Source of the DNA: Paramecium octaurelia
Taxonomy: Eukaryota > Ciliophora > Oligohymenophorea > Peniculida > Parameciidae
DNA length: 64,000 nt
Assembly: GCA_905182995.1 (NCBI GenBank)
Contig: CAJJDP010000163.1
Coordinates: forward strand, 124,001 to 188,000
Direction of reading: 5' to 3'
Positions 1-12,163 of the stretch are shown piece after piece; positions within the stretch are counted from its first letter, which is position 1, and every line of letters begins with the position of its first letter. A program made the translations under genes and the position numbers. A model generated the notes under the pieces. The model saw only the letters and a program-made list of their open reading frames with translations. It was not told the origin of the DNA and did no database searches.

Positions 1-2
1 CA

Positions 3-232
3 GCCCTTATGCAATTTAGATAGACCAATCAAATCTTTGAGCTGACTGATGAATTCATGAATAAGATTGAGGCCAGTAGGAGTGAAGATCTTGAACAGGT
101 AAGTAGTATGTCTATTCACTCTAGTTATTGATCGAGTATCAGTAGAATACGCAGCAGATTCCGAATACTCAAACAACTATTTTCATCAAGGATCTGATGG
201 AGAGAGTGATCGCACTCCTGAAGAAGAAATGA
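3..232 (+). CDS. 3' end of an unidentified gene (partial)
   Basis: This is the last roughly 68 codons of a + strand gene that enters from the left edge. Frame 3 is open, is interrupted by a 26-nt intron (99-124, GTAAGT...CTAG) and resumes to TGA at 230-232. The visible peptide is charged and probably helical, ending in ...VIALLKKK. No family can be named from this fragment. The next gene starts about 80 bp downstream after a short TA-dinucleotide run. Confidence 0.6.
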
Positions 233-312
233 TGCATATGATATATATATATATAGATTCTACACACCATGTACTCTCTTTTTCAAATGTTAAATAAATT
301 AAAATTTAATTA

Positions 313-3300
313 ATGGAGTAACTTGATTATGAAGAACTGCTATAACGATTTCGATATTCCTACATTAAGCCTAATTCTTAATTGAGATACTATTTATAAT
401 CTCTTCCCTCTGAGTAATACCCTGATTTATTCCAAAAGATTGAAAACTTAAATTACGAGTCTCAAAAAGTCAAAAGATTGCTGAGAATGCTTAACAAACC
501 GCATTAAACCCCTCAATATTTCCATCTTAAATTGAAGCACAAGTTAACAATCAATGAAACTGTCCCCCTCGAAATTGTCGACTTCAATAAGAAAAACACA
601 TTAATTTTAGCATCACAATAACAAGGTTAATAATTATTTGATAGATTGAAGGAAGAGTTTTTTGTTGACTCCAAAATCAGAAAGAGCGGTATGTCTATTT
701 TAATCCTATTAAAGATTCACTTACATTCAAAAATCAATATTATAAGGCATTATAGGATAACTTAACTAATCAATGCATTGAATAATGTCTGCGCCTTCTT
801 AAGAGATCAGAATAAAATCTGGACACCCTCTAAATTGTGCTCACTGAATTAGTTGACACCCAATACGATATTACTCCATAATTAGGAGCAATTCATAATG
901 CGTTGACCGAATTTAGTAAGAATGATCTATCAATCACTTGTTTGAAATTGGCACATTCTTGTGTAAGAGGGGATTTAACAGTTGCAGTCTAATTTGTGGC
1001 TAAGATGACTTAGGGTATTCATGATGATAATAGAAAATTTGCATTTCTTGCTACACTTCCTCATAAGTGTGAAAAGTAAGTCGATATCATATACAATTTG
1101 GCCACAATTCTGAACGAAGATTAAAAGGTATTTGATTTGAGTGCACGAATGAGAGATCTTTAAGTTCCATTGGGGAATTGGGCTCATCTAAGGAAGTTGT
1201 TGAGCCTCAATAAATACACGAATACCTTTGTGTCACTATTGGTTGTGGATTGGCTATTGGAGAAGAAATATGAATCGAATAGTAAGGATTTGGAATGCAT
1301 TATGGAATAGATTATTAGTGGATTGGCTGCGAATGTAATTTGATTTATTACATATTGTTAGTTTAAGAATTTTGCCAAGGTAGTCACACAACCAGTGATG
1401 TTCTTGGCTCAATTAAAATGTGTGGTGTTATATGCACTGTTCTGTGAGGATGATGCTCCAGCCAAATTGATGATCGCAATTAATGAAAATCTGAATAAGT
1501 ATACAGAGATCTTCAACCCTAAGAGTCATTTGTGCTAATTAAAGTATTTGATATCACCGTCATGTTAAAACGAGAGTTAGTTATTCTTGGACTGTCTATT
1601 TTTGTATTAAGCAATCACATTTGATGAGAAGGATCAATTCAACTATATATTGCCATTGATCATCTTGATGGCATTCAGCGGCAAAGTGAAGAATAGTGTG
1701 AATGTCAAGCAATCTCTAGAATTGTTAACACTATTCAAGTCAATCGAAATCAATGTGCTCTACAATAAAATATTTAAGGCATTGCATGAATTTCTGTATT
1801 ATGTCAACCCACACTAAGGAGAAGGAATCAATTTCAGAAAGGATAGATTGATACATTTAGTCAGATTCATCATGGTTCAAATTGGAAACACCCACATTTA
1901 ATAGCCCAAGTACATCTACACTACCTTTTCTCACGCATTTATTTCTCAATTTCGATTTAAGCTACCGAAATATGAAATCAATGTGAATCCCTTGAGTTGG
2001 TTTACCAATCGCGGATTAATGAGCAATAACCCTTACACAGTTCAATCCACAATCAATTATTGCAGACTCCTCGTTGAGTAGGGATACTTCAATCAAATTG
2101 TTTAACCCATTGAAGAATGGTTTAATCCATTGAACATTAGCAGATTGAACAGTATAGATCACTTAGATGAATAATTGTAGTAGATAGAAATTGAATCCTA
2201 CGACCATACGGCTTTATTGCAATCCGGATTGAAATTGATGACTGACGATAAGCCAGTAGACGAAGCTGAATTGCAATTACAGCAAGAACTGAAAAAGTTT
2301 GAAAACAATAACCTAGTTTTAATGGATTAAGGAGAAGAAAAGTAACAAATGTTATTGAAATAAAAGAATAAGTTGTGTCAAAAATACTTATTGTGCTTAC
2401 AGTTATTTGAAGGGCTTCTTCACACTAAGGCCAAAGATTAGTTCTTCACAAAATACTTTGATAGGATATCTGCTTTCACCAAAGACATGTCCACTAGATA
2501 TGATAGTTGCATGTTCCTACTAAAGTATTTCGAGACCATCCCACTGTTACAGCAATTCAAGTGGCCTCTCACTTACTTCTTCTTGGAACGCAGTTTGAAT
2601 TCCATCCCCAATGATGTGATACTCGAAAAAGTCCATTAATTTCAAGATTGCCTTATGAAAAAAATCAAAAATCCACCCATCCATCTAATTCATTTGATGA
2701 ACCTCTACATCATCAACCAAAACTCATTTACTTAGACTACCAAATTTAAAGCTTTTGCGATCATCCACTAATATAAGGATCAATTGCCAATTGCTGAATA
2801 CTTTAAGCCCTTTGTTCACAACATCAACATTTGTGGACAAGCCAAGAATGCAGGTTAAGTCTTGTAACTGATCTTCAACAAAGATAGTGATGAACATTAT
2901 CAATTATTCTTTGATAACATCTTTAATCTTGTGCCAGAAGCCTAAAATCTAATTTTGAGAACAATACCTAATTTGCCAGATAACTTTGACATTCACATCA
3001 AAGTCAGAGTGTTGGCTGAATTTGGAGAAACAAAGGAGGCTGCCCTACCCTTTGTGGATAAGGAGTTTAAGGTTTTGAATTAAATGCAAAGGTGGGACCT
3101 CGTGAGTTTTTTGAAGAAATATCCAAGAGAATATACTGAAGTCATGATCAATATATTAAATGACGTAAATGGATTCCCAGAGATGATACTGTAAGCAGCA
3201 TCTAAGTTGATTGTTGATCAGCAATTATAAGAAGAACAATTGGAATTCCTCCCCCAATTTGTTAGTAAATAATTAAACACTTACCCTAAACAATTAATTG

Positions 3301-6300
3301 GCAAGACCATTGACTTGTTGATTCAGTATTCATCTACTCCAGAAAGGTAAAAATTAGCTGTACTCTGCAGGGAAGCTGGAGTCTAATTAATCAAAAGTGT
3401 AGGTAAAGAAAACTCTAATGATATCTTGAGTCAAATTGAAAATCATCTCCAATCGAAAAATACATGTGCTTCAATACGGGCCATAACATTTTTGGGTGTC
3501 TTGACTTCGTTTTTGCAAGGACACAACTAAGTGAAGACTTAAGAATAGATTGTCTAATTGTTTAGAAATAGTGACAACGATTCATAATTGGAATTAGCCC
3601 GTTCATTATAAGAACTATTGAGTCTGTTCCCAGATACTGAAAATTTAGTTAAGGAATTATTGAAAACTAACAAGCAAGAGAAGGATGAGAAAGTGAAGAG
3701 AGGAAACGCGTATATGATAGCAGGCTTAATAAAAGGTTTGGGTATAGAGATGATGGAATAGTTGGGTATTTTGGAGTTATTGGAAGTGAAGGATAGAAAG
3801 GAGACTCTGGAGGATAAGTTCAATGTTCTCATCTAATTATAAGCATTGATTGAGCTATTCTAGAAGACATTGGAACCATATGTAGAGAAAGTGATGGAGT
3901 TGCTGATTAAGTATTTTGGAGAAGGAAAAGTGGAAGTGCGTAACTTAGCCATGGCAAATGCGAATAGATTATTGTAATCCCTCTCAAGTTATGGTGTTAA
4001 GATTGTGCTTCAAAAATTACTGGAAGTTCTGGATTCAGACACTTAATGGAGAGTGAAAGTGGCCATAATTTGGGCATTAGGCCATTTGGCACATTGTTCA
4101 CCAAAACAATTGTCAAGTTGTCTTCCGTAGATTGTCAATTCCATTTCAAAAGCAATTTCTGATACTCATCCTGATGTAAAAGCAGAAGCTAATAAGTCAT
4201 TAAATGAAATAGGATCGACCATTAAAAATCCTGAGATCTCAAGTATTGCAGACATACTCATCATTTCATTATCAAATCCGTATGATGAAAATTTAAGAGG
4301 ACTACAGGTTGTCTTGGAAACAAAGTTCAGGCATTATATCGATGCTCCAGCCATGTCATTATTGATTCCAATCATCGATTATGGTCTGAGAGCTTAGGAT
4401 AGTAATTAAAGGAGATAAGCTTCTATCCTAATAGGAGGATTGCCACATCTTATATAGAAGACCGATGATCTAGTACCATATATGAATTTAATTGTTGGTG
4501 GATTGGAGGTGGTGATAGGGGATCCCCTATTGGAAGTCAGAACAATTGCAGCAAAGGCAATAGGTTAGGTATCCAAGAAGATAGGAATTGAAAATACAAA
4601 GACATTCTTTAAATTCATATGGGATGTGTTGGAGAATAAGGAGGCGAGTACGAATAAGAGATCAGGTGCAGCTCATGCATTTGCTGAGATCTCTTGCATT
4701 CATGGAGATAACTACTTAGAGGAGCAATTATAATTTATTTTCAGTCAGATTCAAAGATCAGAAATATTTGTTAAGGAAGGATATATTGGGATATTTATTT
4801 ATATTCCAAGTATTTTACAATAGAAATTTGAAAATTATGTGAAGGACATAATAGAGAATGTTTATGAATGTGTCAGTCACGAAGATGATGTAGTAAGTAG
4901 TATCACATTGAGAGTGTTGAAGATTGTGATTAAGAATTTTGGTATCTTATAGAATGAATTATTGTATCTATCGTTGACAGAGAATATGTTAAATGAGGAT
5001 GCCAAAAAAAGAAATGCAGGAACTATTTTGAGTGGAGAAATGCTCAAAATTACTCAGAAGTATGTGTTTGCTCAATTAAACAATCCAAATACTCTCCAGT
5101 ACATTAACATCGATCTATATTATTTGAATCTAATGACATTGTACACCATGTAATAAGATGTCACAGATGTTGTCAGATAAAATGCAGTTGCTACTTGGAT
5201 GGAATATGTAGATAACACTCCGAAAACTTTGAAGAGTGGATTGAAATAATATGTTATTCAATTGTGTAATATTATGAGTAGAGAAAGTGTTGTGTAAAAT
5301 GGTATTAATACCATCAGAAATTTCTGTGAAAAGTATGGCGAGACATAGATGACTGAAGCATTTAGGCATTTAGGTTATGTCCTATAGAATTACTAAGAAA
5401 ATTTGTCATTAGTCAAGGGGGCTTATTCAGTATTGAATCAGATTTATATTCATATCTCATTGGATATCGCTACAAGATATAGGGATCAATTTATTGAATA
5501 TTCCAGATTGTACATTTTTTGCAAAGATAATCTGATTAAATCGTAATTATTTTAATCAATTGGTTCAATGATCAATAAAGTTAAATAGACTACTTTTGTG
5601 GAAATGATCATCGAACCATATTTGATTGACTTGTCTAATATGAGTGAAAACGATCCTCGATATTCTGGCTATTTAGAGGTGTTCTCCAGATTGTGCTCAT
5701 TGAATTAGACTCTGATATAGCATTATTTGATAGTGTTGATTTTGGTACCACCACTGCATCAATTCAAAATTGACATCCTCACTAATAATGCATCCACCTT
5801 CGCTAGTGTCATGTACAAACAGTATGATAACAAAACACCGATCCAGATATTGTTTAATGATCTCTATTCATGTGCTGAATTCAATGATCATAATGAATGG
5901 AATGATAGAACTGAATCTCTCCTCTATTGTATTCAATAATTGAGCATTCACATCAAATTTGATATTGAGAATTCCTTAACAATATTTGTAGAAGATATTC
6001 TTCGATAATTATAAACTAAAAGTAAACCGATCTTTGAATCTGAACCAAACCCTACTGAATATAAGCATTGTCTTATTCCATTAGAAGTGTTGTAATACTT
6101 CTTGTAAAATACATCTGAGGATCATCAACAATTCTCTCAAGCTATTATCGACAAAGTAGCTCCTTTCTTATATTTGTAATCAGCTAACCTTTCCAAGCAA
6201 TAACTAGAAAAATTCTACAATTTAGCCAATAAAATCATCTATGCAATTAATAACACATTGGATAAACAATATCATTTCGATAATATGCGTAACTTACACA

Positions 6301-7326
6301 CTTGTTTCACCAATCGAATCAACACCCTTGAGATACCTAGTCTGAACACCTAAGATGGTGCTGGAGTAGAACCCTATGTCTCAATGCTCATCGATTGCTT
6401 TGTCTTTGGCAAAGAGGAGATGTTCAAATATGCCTTTGACTTTATGAAAATTCTAATAAGATCCACTGAAGAACAGCAACTTCAAATCTACATTCTCAAA
6501 TTGGTCGGTTCTCTTATACGTATCTTGAATTATAAGGGCAATACTGAACTCAAAGTGCTGGCCTTACAATTGGTGCATTTATCCTAAAAGAAAGGTCTTG
6601 ACATTTCAAAGTTCAAGTCGCAATTGACAATTACTTATGAAAAACTAATTATGGACATCAACTAAATCGATGGAGGATTGAAACAACTATCAAAGAGTTA
6701 TAGTTAATTCCTTTAATGGCATGATAAAAAAGTATAATGATTCATTCTATAGAATTATAGGATCTGCTTCTAAATTAACTCTTTAACAAGGGTGTATAGA
6801 GTGTTACTTAGGAGGCTCGAGAATGCCACTTGAAAATAGTTAAGAAGGCAATCAAGGATCAATAAGTATAGATTTACTCCTCCGCTGTTTTGGAAAGGTT
6901 CTTCTCTCTCTCTAAATAATATTTTGAGAAGTGCATTCAAACTGAAAAATTTGATCTTGCTTCTCCTTGTGAATTGAATCGTCTAGGTATCGATATAATG
7001 ATTATATTCTCCTAGCTCATATCCTTGCCTTAACATACAATTACACTAATAAAAACAATAAAGAATAATATGTACAGAAGTACATTAAATTTGATCAATA
7101 TGGTTTACTTTTAAGATTGTAATTTGTCAGATATTAAATGAAAGAACTAATACCTGATACAATAGATTATGCTGTCCAATAAATCAATACTAATGAAAAC
7201 ATGCCTTATGTTCTATAATTACTGAAAACTTTAAGGAAAATACCCAACGTTTAAATTAAACAATAATTAAAACCGAAATTCTAGGAGGGTTCACAAATTT
7301 TATATGCGTTATCAAGATTATTATGA
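313..7326 (+). CDS. GCN1: GCN1-like HEAT-repeat translational regulator
   Basis: This is a very large alpha-helical HEAT-repeat protein. GCN1 binds ribosomes and activates the eIF2-alpha kinase GCN2 in amino-acid starvation. The segment around 4080-4640 carries typical GCN1 blocks: CSPKQLSSCLPQIV, GSTIKNPEISS, RHYIDAPAMSLLIPI and DPLLEVRTIAAKAIGQ. I see introns at 689-714 (26 nt), 1335-1361 (27 nt, containing an in-frame TGA), 6732-6760 (29 nt) and 6987-7015 (29 nt). With all four removed the CDS is 6903 nt, or 2300 aa, somewhat shorter than yeast or human GCN1 (about 2670). If the third intron is not spliced, the protein stops at TGA 6738-6740 after 2124 aa and the rest would need its own start. 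The extension is helical and fits the preceding repeats, so I prefer one gene. Identity is confident; the C-terminal 176 residues less so. Confidence 0.88.
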
Positions 7327-7359
7327 TATATAATATATTAAATAACAGTCATAATAATA

Positions 7360-7914
7360 ATGATCGAGTCTTTCTAATAGCAATGCGAACAAATCTATTC
7401 TGAAAACCAAGAAAGTAACATCGAATATCATATTCTAGTCATAAAAGAGTTGAACAAGCTGAAGCAAAGTGCTCTTGAAAAAAATCAAGAAATCTTGAAA
7501 TTGCAACATATGTTTAAAGAAGTTGAACAAGAATATTAGCCTATTCACGATAAGATAAAATCAATCAAAGATTAGTTCTAAGATTCCGAACTCAATAAGC
7601 AAGCCATTTGTGATTCCCTTGATGATCTGGAGAATCTGATAATGCGTTAATTTGCCGAATAAATAAAAGGGAGCAAAAAATCTAAAAAGACTTTAAAAAA
7701 GGAATCTCCCTCAAAAGGAAAAATAAACAACGAAAATGATCAAAACACAATCAATCTCAGAAAACGAACAATCAAATTGCAAAGTTATGATGACAATTCT
7801 TAAACAAGTGAATCTAGTGAACCAATTAAAGTATCGAAAAAGAAAGTTAAAACAAATACTGAAGCTCTGGATAAAGCCAATTGTCTAATTAACGAGATTT
7901 TTTAATTTAATTGA
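7360..7914 (+). CDS. Small coiled-coil protein, hypothetical
   Basis: A single-exon frame of 184 codons from ATG 7360 to TGA 7912-7914. Residues about 15-110 are Glu/Lys/Gln-rich with heptad-like leucines, indicating a coiled coil. The rest is Lys/Ser-rich and basic (KGSKKSKKTLKKESPSKGK), perhaps nuclear or nucleic-acid associated, which is inference. No family recognised. It lies 33 bp after the GCN1-like stop and 37 bp before the TBC gene, all on the same strand. Confidence 0.65.
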
Positions 7915-7951
7915 GCATCATCTAATTAACAATAATTTTATTTATCTATCA

Positions 7952-9127
7952 ATGGGAAATAATAATGTCTGTCTAGCTGAAATACCTGTCAATGGAACTC
8001 ATCACACCACCCCTAAATCTTAATCAAAATGGAAAAGGGAAGACCTAAGATCTGGCTCTTGCATCTAAACACTTGTTGAAAAAGAAAACAGTACAGATTT
8101 CTTCGCTCATTTCCAATGTGGTTAAGCATTGCCTCAATATCGCAATAAGTTAGCACAATCAAGATGGTAGGAGGCTCTCAATAGCCTAAACACGATAAAC
8201 GATTCATAACAAACTATTAATTCGTTACTTGATAGACCTGAATTTAAAGAACTAGTTTTATTAGGCCCACCTAAGCAATTTAGATGGCTCTGTTGGATGA
8301 ATTTGTTAACTAAATCCCAATCTCGTATTGGTTATGAAAAGTATTTGGAAAATCCACCAACAGACATAGACAATATTATCAACGATATCAATCGCACACT
8401 TGTAGATTATGCCTTATTTAAGCATCGAAGTTGCGGATAGGATCAATTAAAAAGAATTCTCTGTGCTATCTCTAATGCTTTACCATCTATGGGATATTGT
8501 TAAGGCATGAATTTCATTTGTGCTGTTCTACTTATTGTCTCTGGTTGTGATGAACATCAGGTATTTTAAGCCTTTATGTAAATGCTTATAAATGACCAAC
8601 ATCTTCTGTGTTTTGCTTTCTCCGACGATATGCCCCTTCACTTTTTTTTGACGAACTTGGTACATCATCAAATTAGAAGCAAATTTCCTTATCTTAACTT
8701 AGGTGATATCAGTGATTCATTTTGGTTAAGCAAGATGATTTTATCTCTTTTCACTTATGTATTCAAAATGGAAGACTGCATAAGATGTTGGGACTATTTG
8801 ATGGTTCGTGGAATGATACGTGGAATTCCTGAATTAATACTAGCATATATAGATGCTACATACACTTAATTATCGAAATTCAAGGAGGAAGATTTTGCTT
8901 AGAATTTCAAAAACCCTGAAACTACAACACTCTAATTTAATGTTGGCGAACTCATATATCTGGCCAAGTCTAATCATAGTTTAGACAGATCATTTATAGC
9001 CAAGTTCGCTAAGAAAATGAGAGATAAGAATGCTCCTTCGTAATTATTAGACCTTTTACAATATTACAACAATCCTCAACTCTATAAGAAACATGTATCA
9101 TTTTATATTAACACTATTTTTTATTGA
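7952..9127 (+). CDS. TBC-domain Rab GTPase-activating protein
   Basis: An intronless frame of 391 aa. The TBC domain spans residues about 100-330. The two catalytic fingers are visible: the arginine finger in IINDINRTLVDY (D-x-x-R pattern) and the glutamine finger in MGYCQGMNFI, where the Q is encoded by TAA. TBC proteins speed GTP hydrolysis on Rab GTPases and so switch off vesicle-traffic steps; both fingers are intact, so activity is expected. The start is the first ATG after the preceding stop. Which Rab it serves cannot be told. The N-terminal 90 residues show no domain. Confidence 0.85.
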
Positions 9128-9310
9128 TATTTATTTTATGTTAGTTATTAAATTAACATTTTATTTTAATTTCAATAATTATTTTGTATTGAAAATAATC
9201 GTATATGTTTGATTACAACTTGTAAACAAAAGTAAAAGTAAATTTAAATTCTATTTGTCAATTATTATAACTGTTCTCTCATTGATAACTATTTTATTGT
9301 TATTTAATTA

Positions 9311-10860
9311 ATGAGTGTCTAAAGATAGAGAAGATCAAAGTATAAAACTTGAGTTTATGATAATTAATACAAGAAACTAAATGATTATAATTCCCTATTC
9401 TCCTTATAATCATTCACTCGTTTGTTTTCTATGATTACTGGAAATTAAGTTGACTTATGGTAGTATAATTAGATTCCAAATATTATTTTTAATAATTGAA
9501 ATAATGCTGAGAAAGAAGAGTCAAAGTAAAGGAAACACCCAAAAATTATAAGTAGAAGTGGACATCATGGTTTGATTGTTTCTTATTCATCTAGGAATAA
9601 CGAATTGTGGGACTTAAATAAATATTGCAATCTCAAAAGGAGACTACTAAAGAGAGAATGCTAACAAGTCAGGGATCCACAAGATGGTCAGCAGCTTCGA
9701 CTAATGTTCCTCTTAGAAGTACGTTAGTGTATTGCTACAAATAGATTATGGGAAGCATGTTTTAGAAAAACATAGGGAAGTTGCAAAGACATTCCAACAG
9801 AAGAATAAATTAAGCAAAGTGCCATCCAGGCCATCTTCTCGTTCTAGTTCACTTTCTAAATAGAGCAAGCAATCGGAAACTCAATCACAATAGAATCAGA
9901 GCTTCTTGTCGTAGAGTCTCAACTTTGCAGGGAAGAATTCAGCAAATGAAAATTTGAAACGAGCACTCCAAGTCCAATAATGTAAATCTTACAGACTTAT
10001 ATTAGTTAGAATACTCTAATGAAGTTGTCAAATTCCTCAATTCCATTAATCTTGATAAACATGCAGGAGTAATACTTGAAAATGGATTTGAAGAGATGGA
10101 GCTTTTAAAGGAAATATCGGTAGATCATCTCAAAGACATGAACATACCTCCCATGGATGCCAGGAAGCTATTGAACCGAGTGCAAAAACTAGTGGAAACA
10201 GAGTAAAGACAACTACTTCAATCTTAAAAATAAGCTTAACGTTTAAAAGAATCCTAAAGCCACATAAAAGAGATTGCTAACTCGGAAATCTATGATGAGG
10301 AGGAACAACACAGATTGTTTTAGGAAGCAGTTATGGAATACAGACAGTAATAGAAATAATAGAAAGAATTGAAGGAATAAGCAATACAGCATACAGAAGA
10401 AATAATAATTGAAGATGAATCATTAGGTTACATATCAAGTAAATAGAATAAAAAAGAAGAATAATAAAGAAATAAAATGAAGTTCCTCTTATCAGGTGCA
10501 AACGAATGGAAAATGTTTGATGTTGATTATGATTAAACTTAAGGGACTGATTAACAGCCTGTTATAATTGATAAAACCTCTTGCTACTAATGTTATAGAT
10601 TATTCGACTAAAAATTCTCCATTGGCAATAATGGCAAAGAATTTTGTTCAAATTAGTGCCTTGAATCTTACAAACTATAAAACTTAGTAATAAATTATTG
10701 TGATTTTTAGTATCTCTGTCGATCTCAGTCATGTGCTAAACAAATTGATATTGCTTAAGCGTATTATGAAATTGGCTAATGGTTCTGTAATTAAGACTGC
10801 TTTAAATAATATTAATGGGAAAGTGTCAACATCAGAGGTAGAACCCACATTAGTTTATGA
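9311..10860 (+). CDS. SAM-domain protein with two zinc-knuckle motifs; 5' structure unresolved
   Basis: A SAM domain is clear at about 10005-10205 (EYSNEVVKFLNSINLDKHAG followed by a GFEEMELL segment and LLNRVQKLV), followed by a Gln/Glu-rich coiled coil. The C-terminus has two FCS/MYM-like zinc motifs: C-x2-C ... EFCSNQCLESY and C-x4-C ... WFCNQDCFKQY, ending at TGA 10858. SAM domains mediate protein-protein contacts; the zinc motifs suggest structural metal binding. The 5' half is hard to splice. A likely intron lies at 9575-9599 (GTTTGA...CTAG). Joining a Ser-rich frame to the SAM frame needs an unusual 34-nt GTC...TAG intron at 9972-10005. I place the start at ATG 9311 only provisionally. 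Domain calls are firm, exon limits are not. Confidence 0.6.
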
Positions 10861-10930
10861 TAATTAAATATATATATACATAAATAACTTTAGAGTTTTA
10901 TATAATCTTTCTCATTTGTATTTTTAATAA

Positions 10931-11915
10931 TCAAATTTTAGGATGAGGAATATGCACCTTTGAAGGAACCTTGACCATCAACTATTTAAAATGTCCCACT
11001 TTGGCTTCTCTTGTCGATTTTCCAACACTGAATGCAGGATATGATTTCTTTTTAGAATTCACTTACACACCCACAGCAATCCTTTTTATCTTATAAAGAT
11101 TACTATTTAGTATCGTATGTTTGATTCTTGTCCCAACCTTCAAAGATCTTGCCTATCTTAGGACCTTTTGGAATAGTCCAATGAGCAGCATCTTCTAAGT
11201 TGCTTGTATTAGCAGGAGGCTTTTGTAGATAAGCTCCTGGTCCAACGATCACAGGAGTGGAACATGTCGGAGCCAATGCCGAAGCTCCTGGGATGTCTCT
11301 TCTGTACCCAAAGGAAAACTGAGGAGGAGTTGGAACCTCGGGTTTAATGGCTGGATCATATTAAGGACCAGGGGTTCCTTTGAGTCTTTTTTCAGGGGGG
11401 AACTGCAAAATAGTGAGAAATATAGTACTCTTGATTCCAGCCCAATTTTGACATTTGGAGCCTTGGTCTTTCTTACCAAATCAGCTTCTTGAGGTTCAAA
11501 CTTTAATATAGCAAAAACTCGCTTACATCTACATCCTTCCTTTGATAGTAATCAAATTTGGCTCCTGTATTCAGAGTGTTACGAGGGTCTGTTCCAAACT
11601 TTGTTTCTGCGTCTTTTGTATAATAATACTGATCTCCTCCTCGGACATTATAAATAGGCCCAGGACTTCCCTTTCCTTGGAATACTAAACTTGAGTAGTA
11701 CCTGCAAAATCAATTCTGGCAAGCTCTTTATTGTGATAAAGCTTCGCTTGATTGGCTCGTTCAGCAGAACCGAAACTGTAACATGGTAGGGTTTGCTTTG
11801 TAGAAATAGGCATTTTGCCTATTGAACTAAATGCCTGTTTATTTTCGAATTCGATTAAGTCTGCATATGAATACACTTTTGGTTGAGCTTTAACTTCTTC
11901 TTTTGTTTCTGCCAT
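10931..11915 (-). CDS. Sperm-tail PG-rich repeat (SHIPPO-type) ciliary microtubule protein
   Basis: The protein has repeated P-G-P-x-Y turns: GSPGPIYNVRGG, GTPGPQYDP and VGPGAYLQKPP, plus the related PAFSVGKSTRE near the end. Such STPG/SHIPPO repeats are found in axonemal microtubule-associated proteins, so a role in cilia is likely. Removing introns 11685-11701 (17 nt), 11501-11526 (26), 11403-11428 (26) and 11048-11066 (19) leaves 897 nt, exactly 298 aa plus TGA. Every junction restores the PG-repeat frame, which supports even the 17-nt intron. The gene converges on the SAM-domain gene with 70 bp between stops. The start is the ATG at 11915 (MAETKEEVKAQPK). Confidence 0.82.
11685..11701 (-). 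other. Unusually short 17-nt intron
   Basis: On the minus strand the sequence is GTACTACTCAAGTTTAG. Its removal changes frame from the N-terminal exon (ending ARIDFA) to the frame that encodes GKGSPGPIYNV. Without splicing the downstream frame is lost and a TGA appears within about 45 codons. It has canonical GT and TAG ends. Confidence 0.65.
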
Positions 11916-12163
11916 TTTATATATATTAATATTATTAAAAATAATATATAAACTATGTTAATCTATAATTATAATTATGAGTTTTCTCTATATTTCCTTC
12001 TCTATTTAATTTAGAGAATAAATGTGCTGTTTATTTCAATTTAAACATTAATCTTTTATCATATAAAATTAAAGCTAACATAATTAGATTATATATATTG
12101 GATAATAAAGTAACAGCGATTAATTATGCATTATCTATATTAAAATATAATTAATTAAGTATA

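Noticed and set aside
233-312. TA-dinucleotide run as a promoter or IES boundary
   Set aside because: Short AT runs occur in nearly every gap here; there is no sign of a retained internal eliminated sequence with TA ends that could be distinguished from chance.
6737-7326. Separate 186-aa gene starting at ATG 6737
   Set aside because: The ATG overlaps the alternative GCN1 stop and sits inside a good 29-nt intron that joins both frames; the extension continues the helical repeat character.
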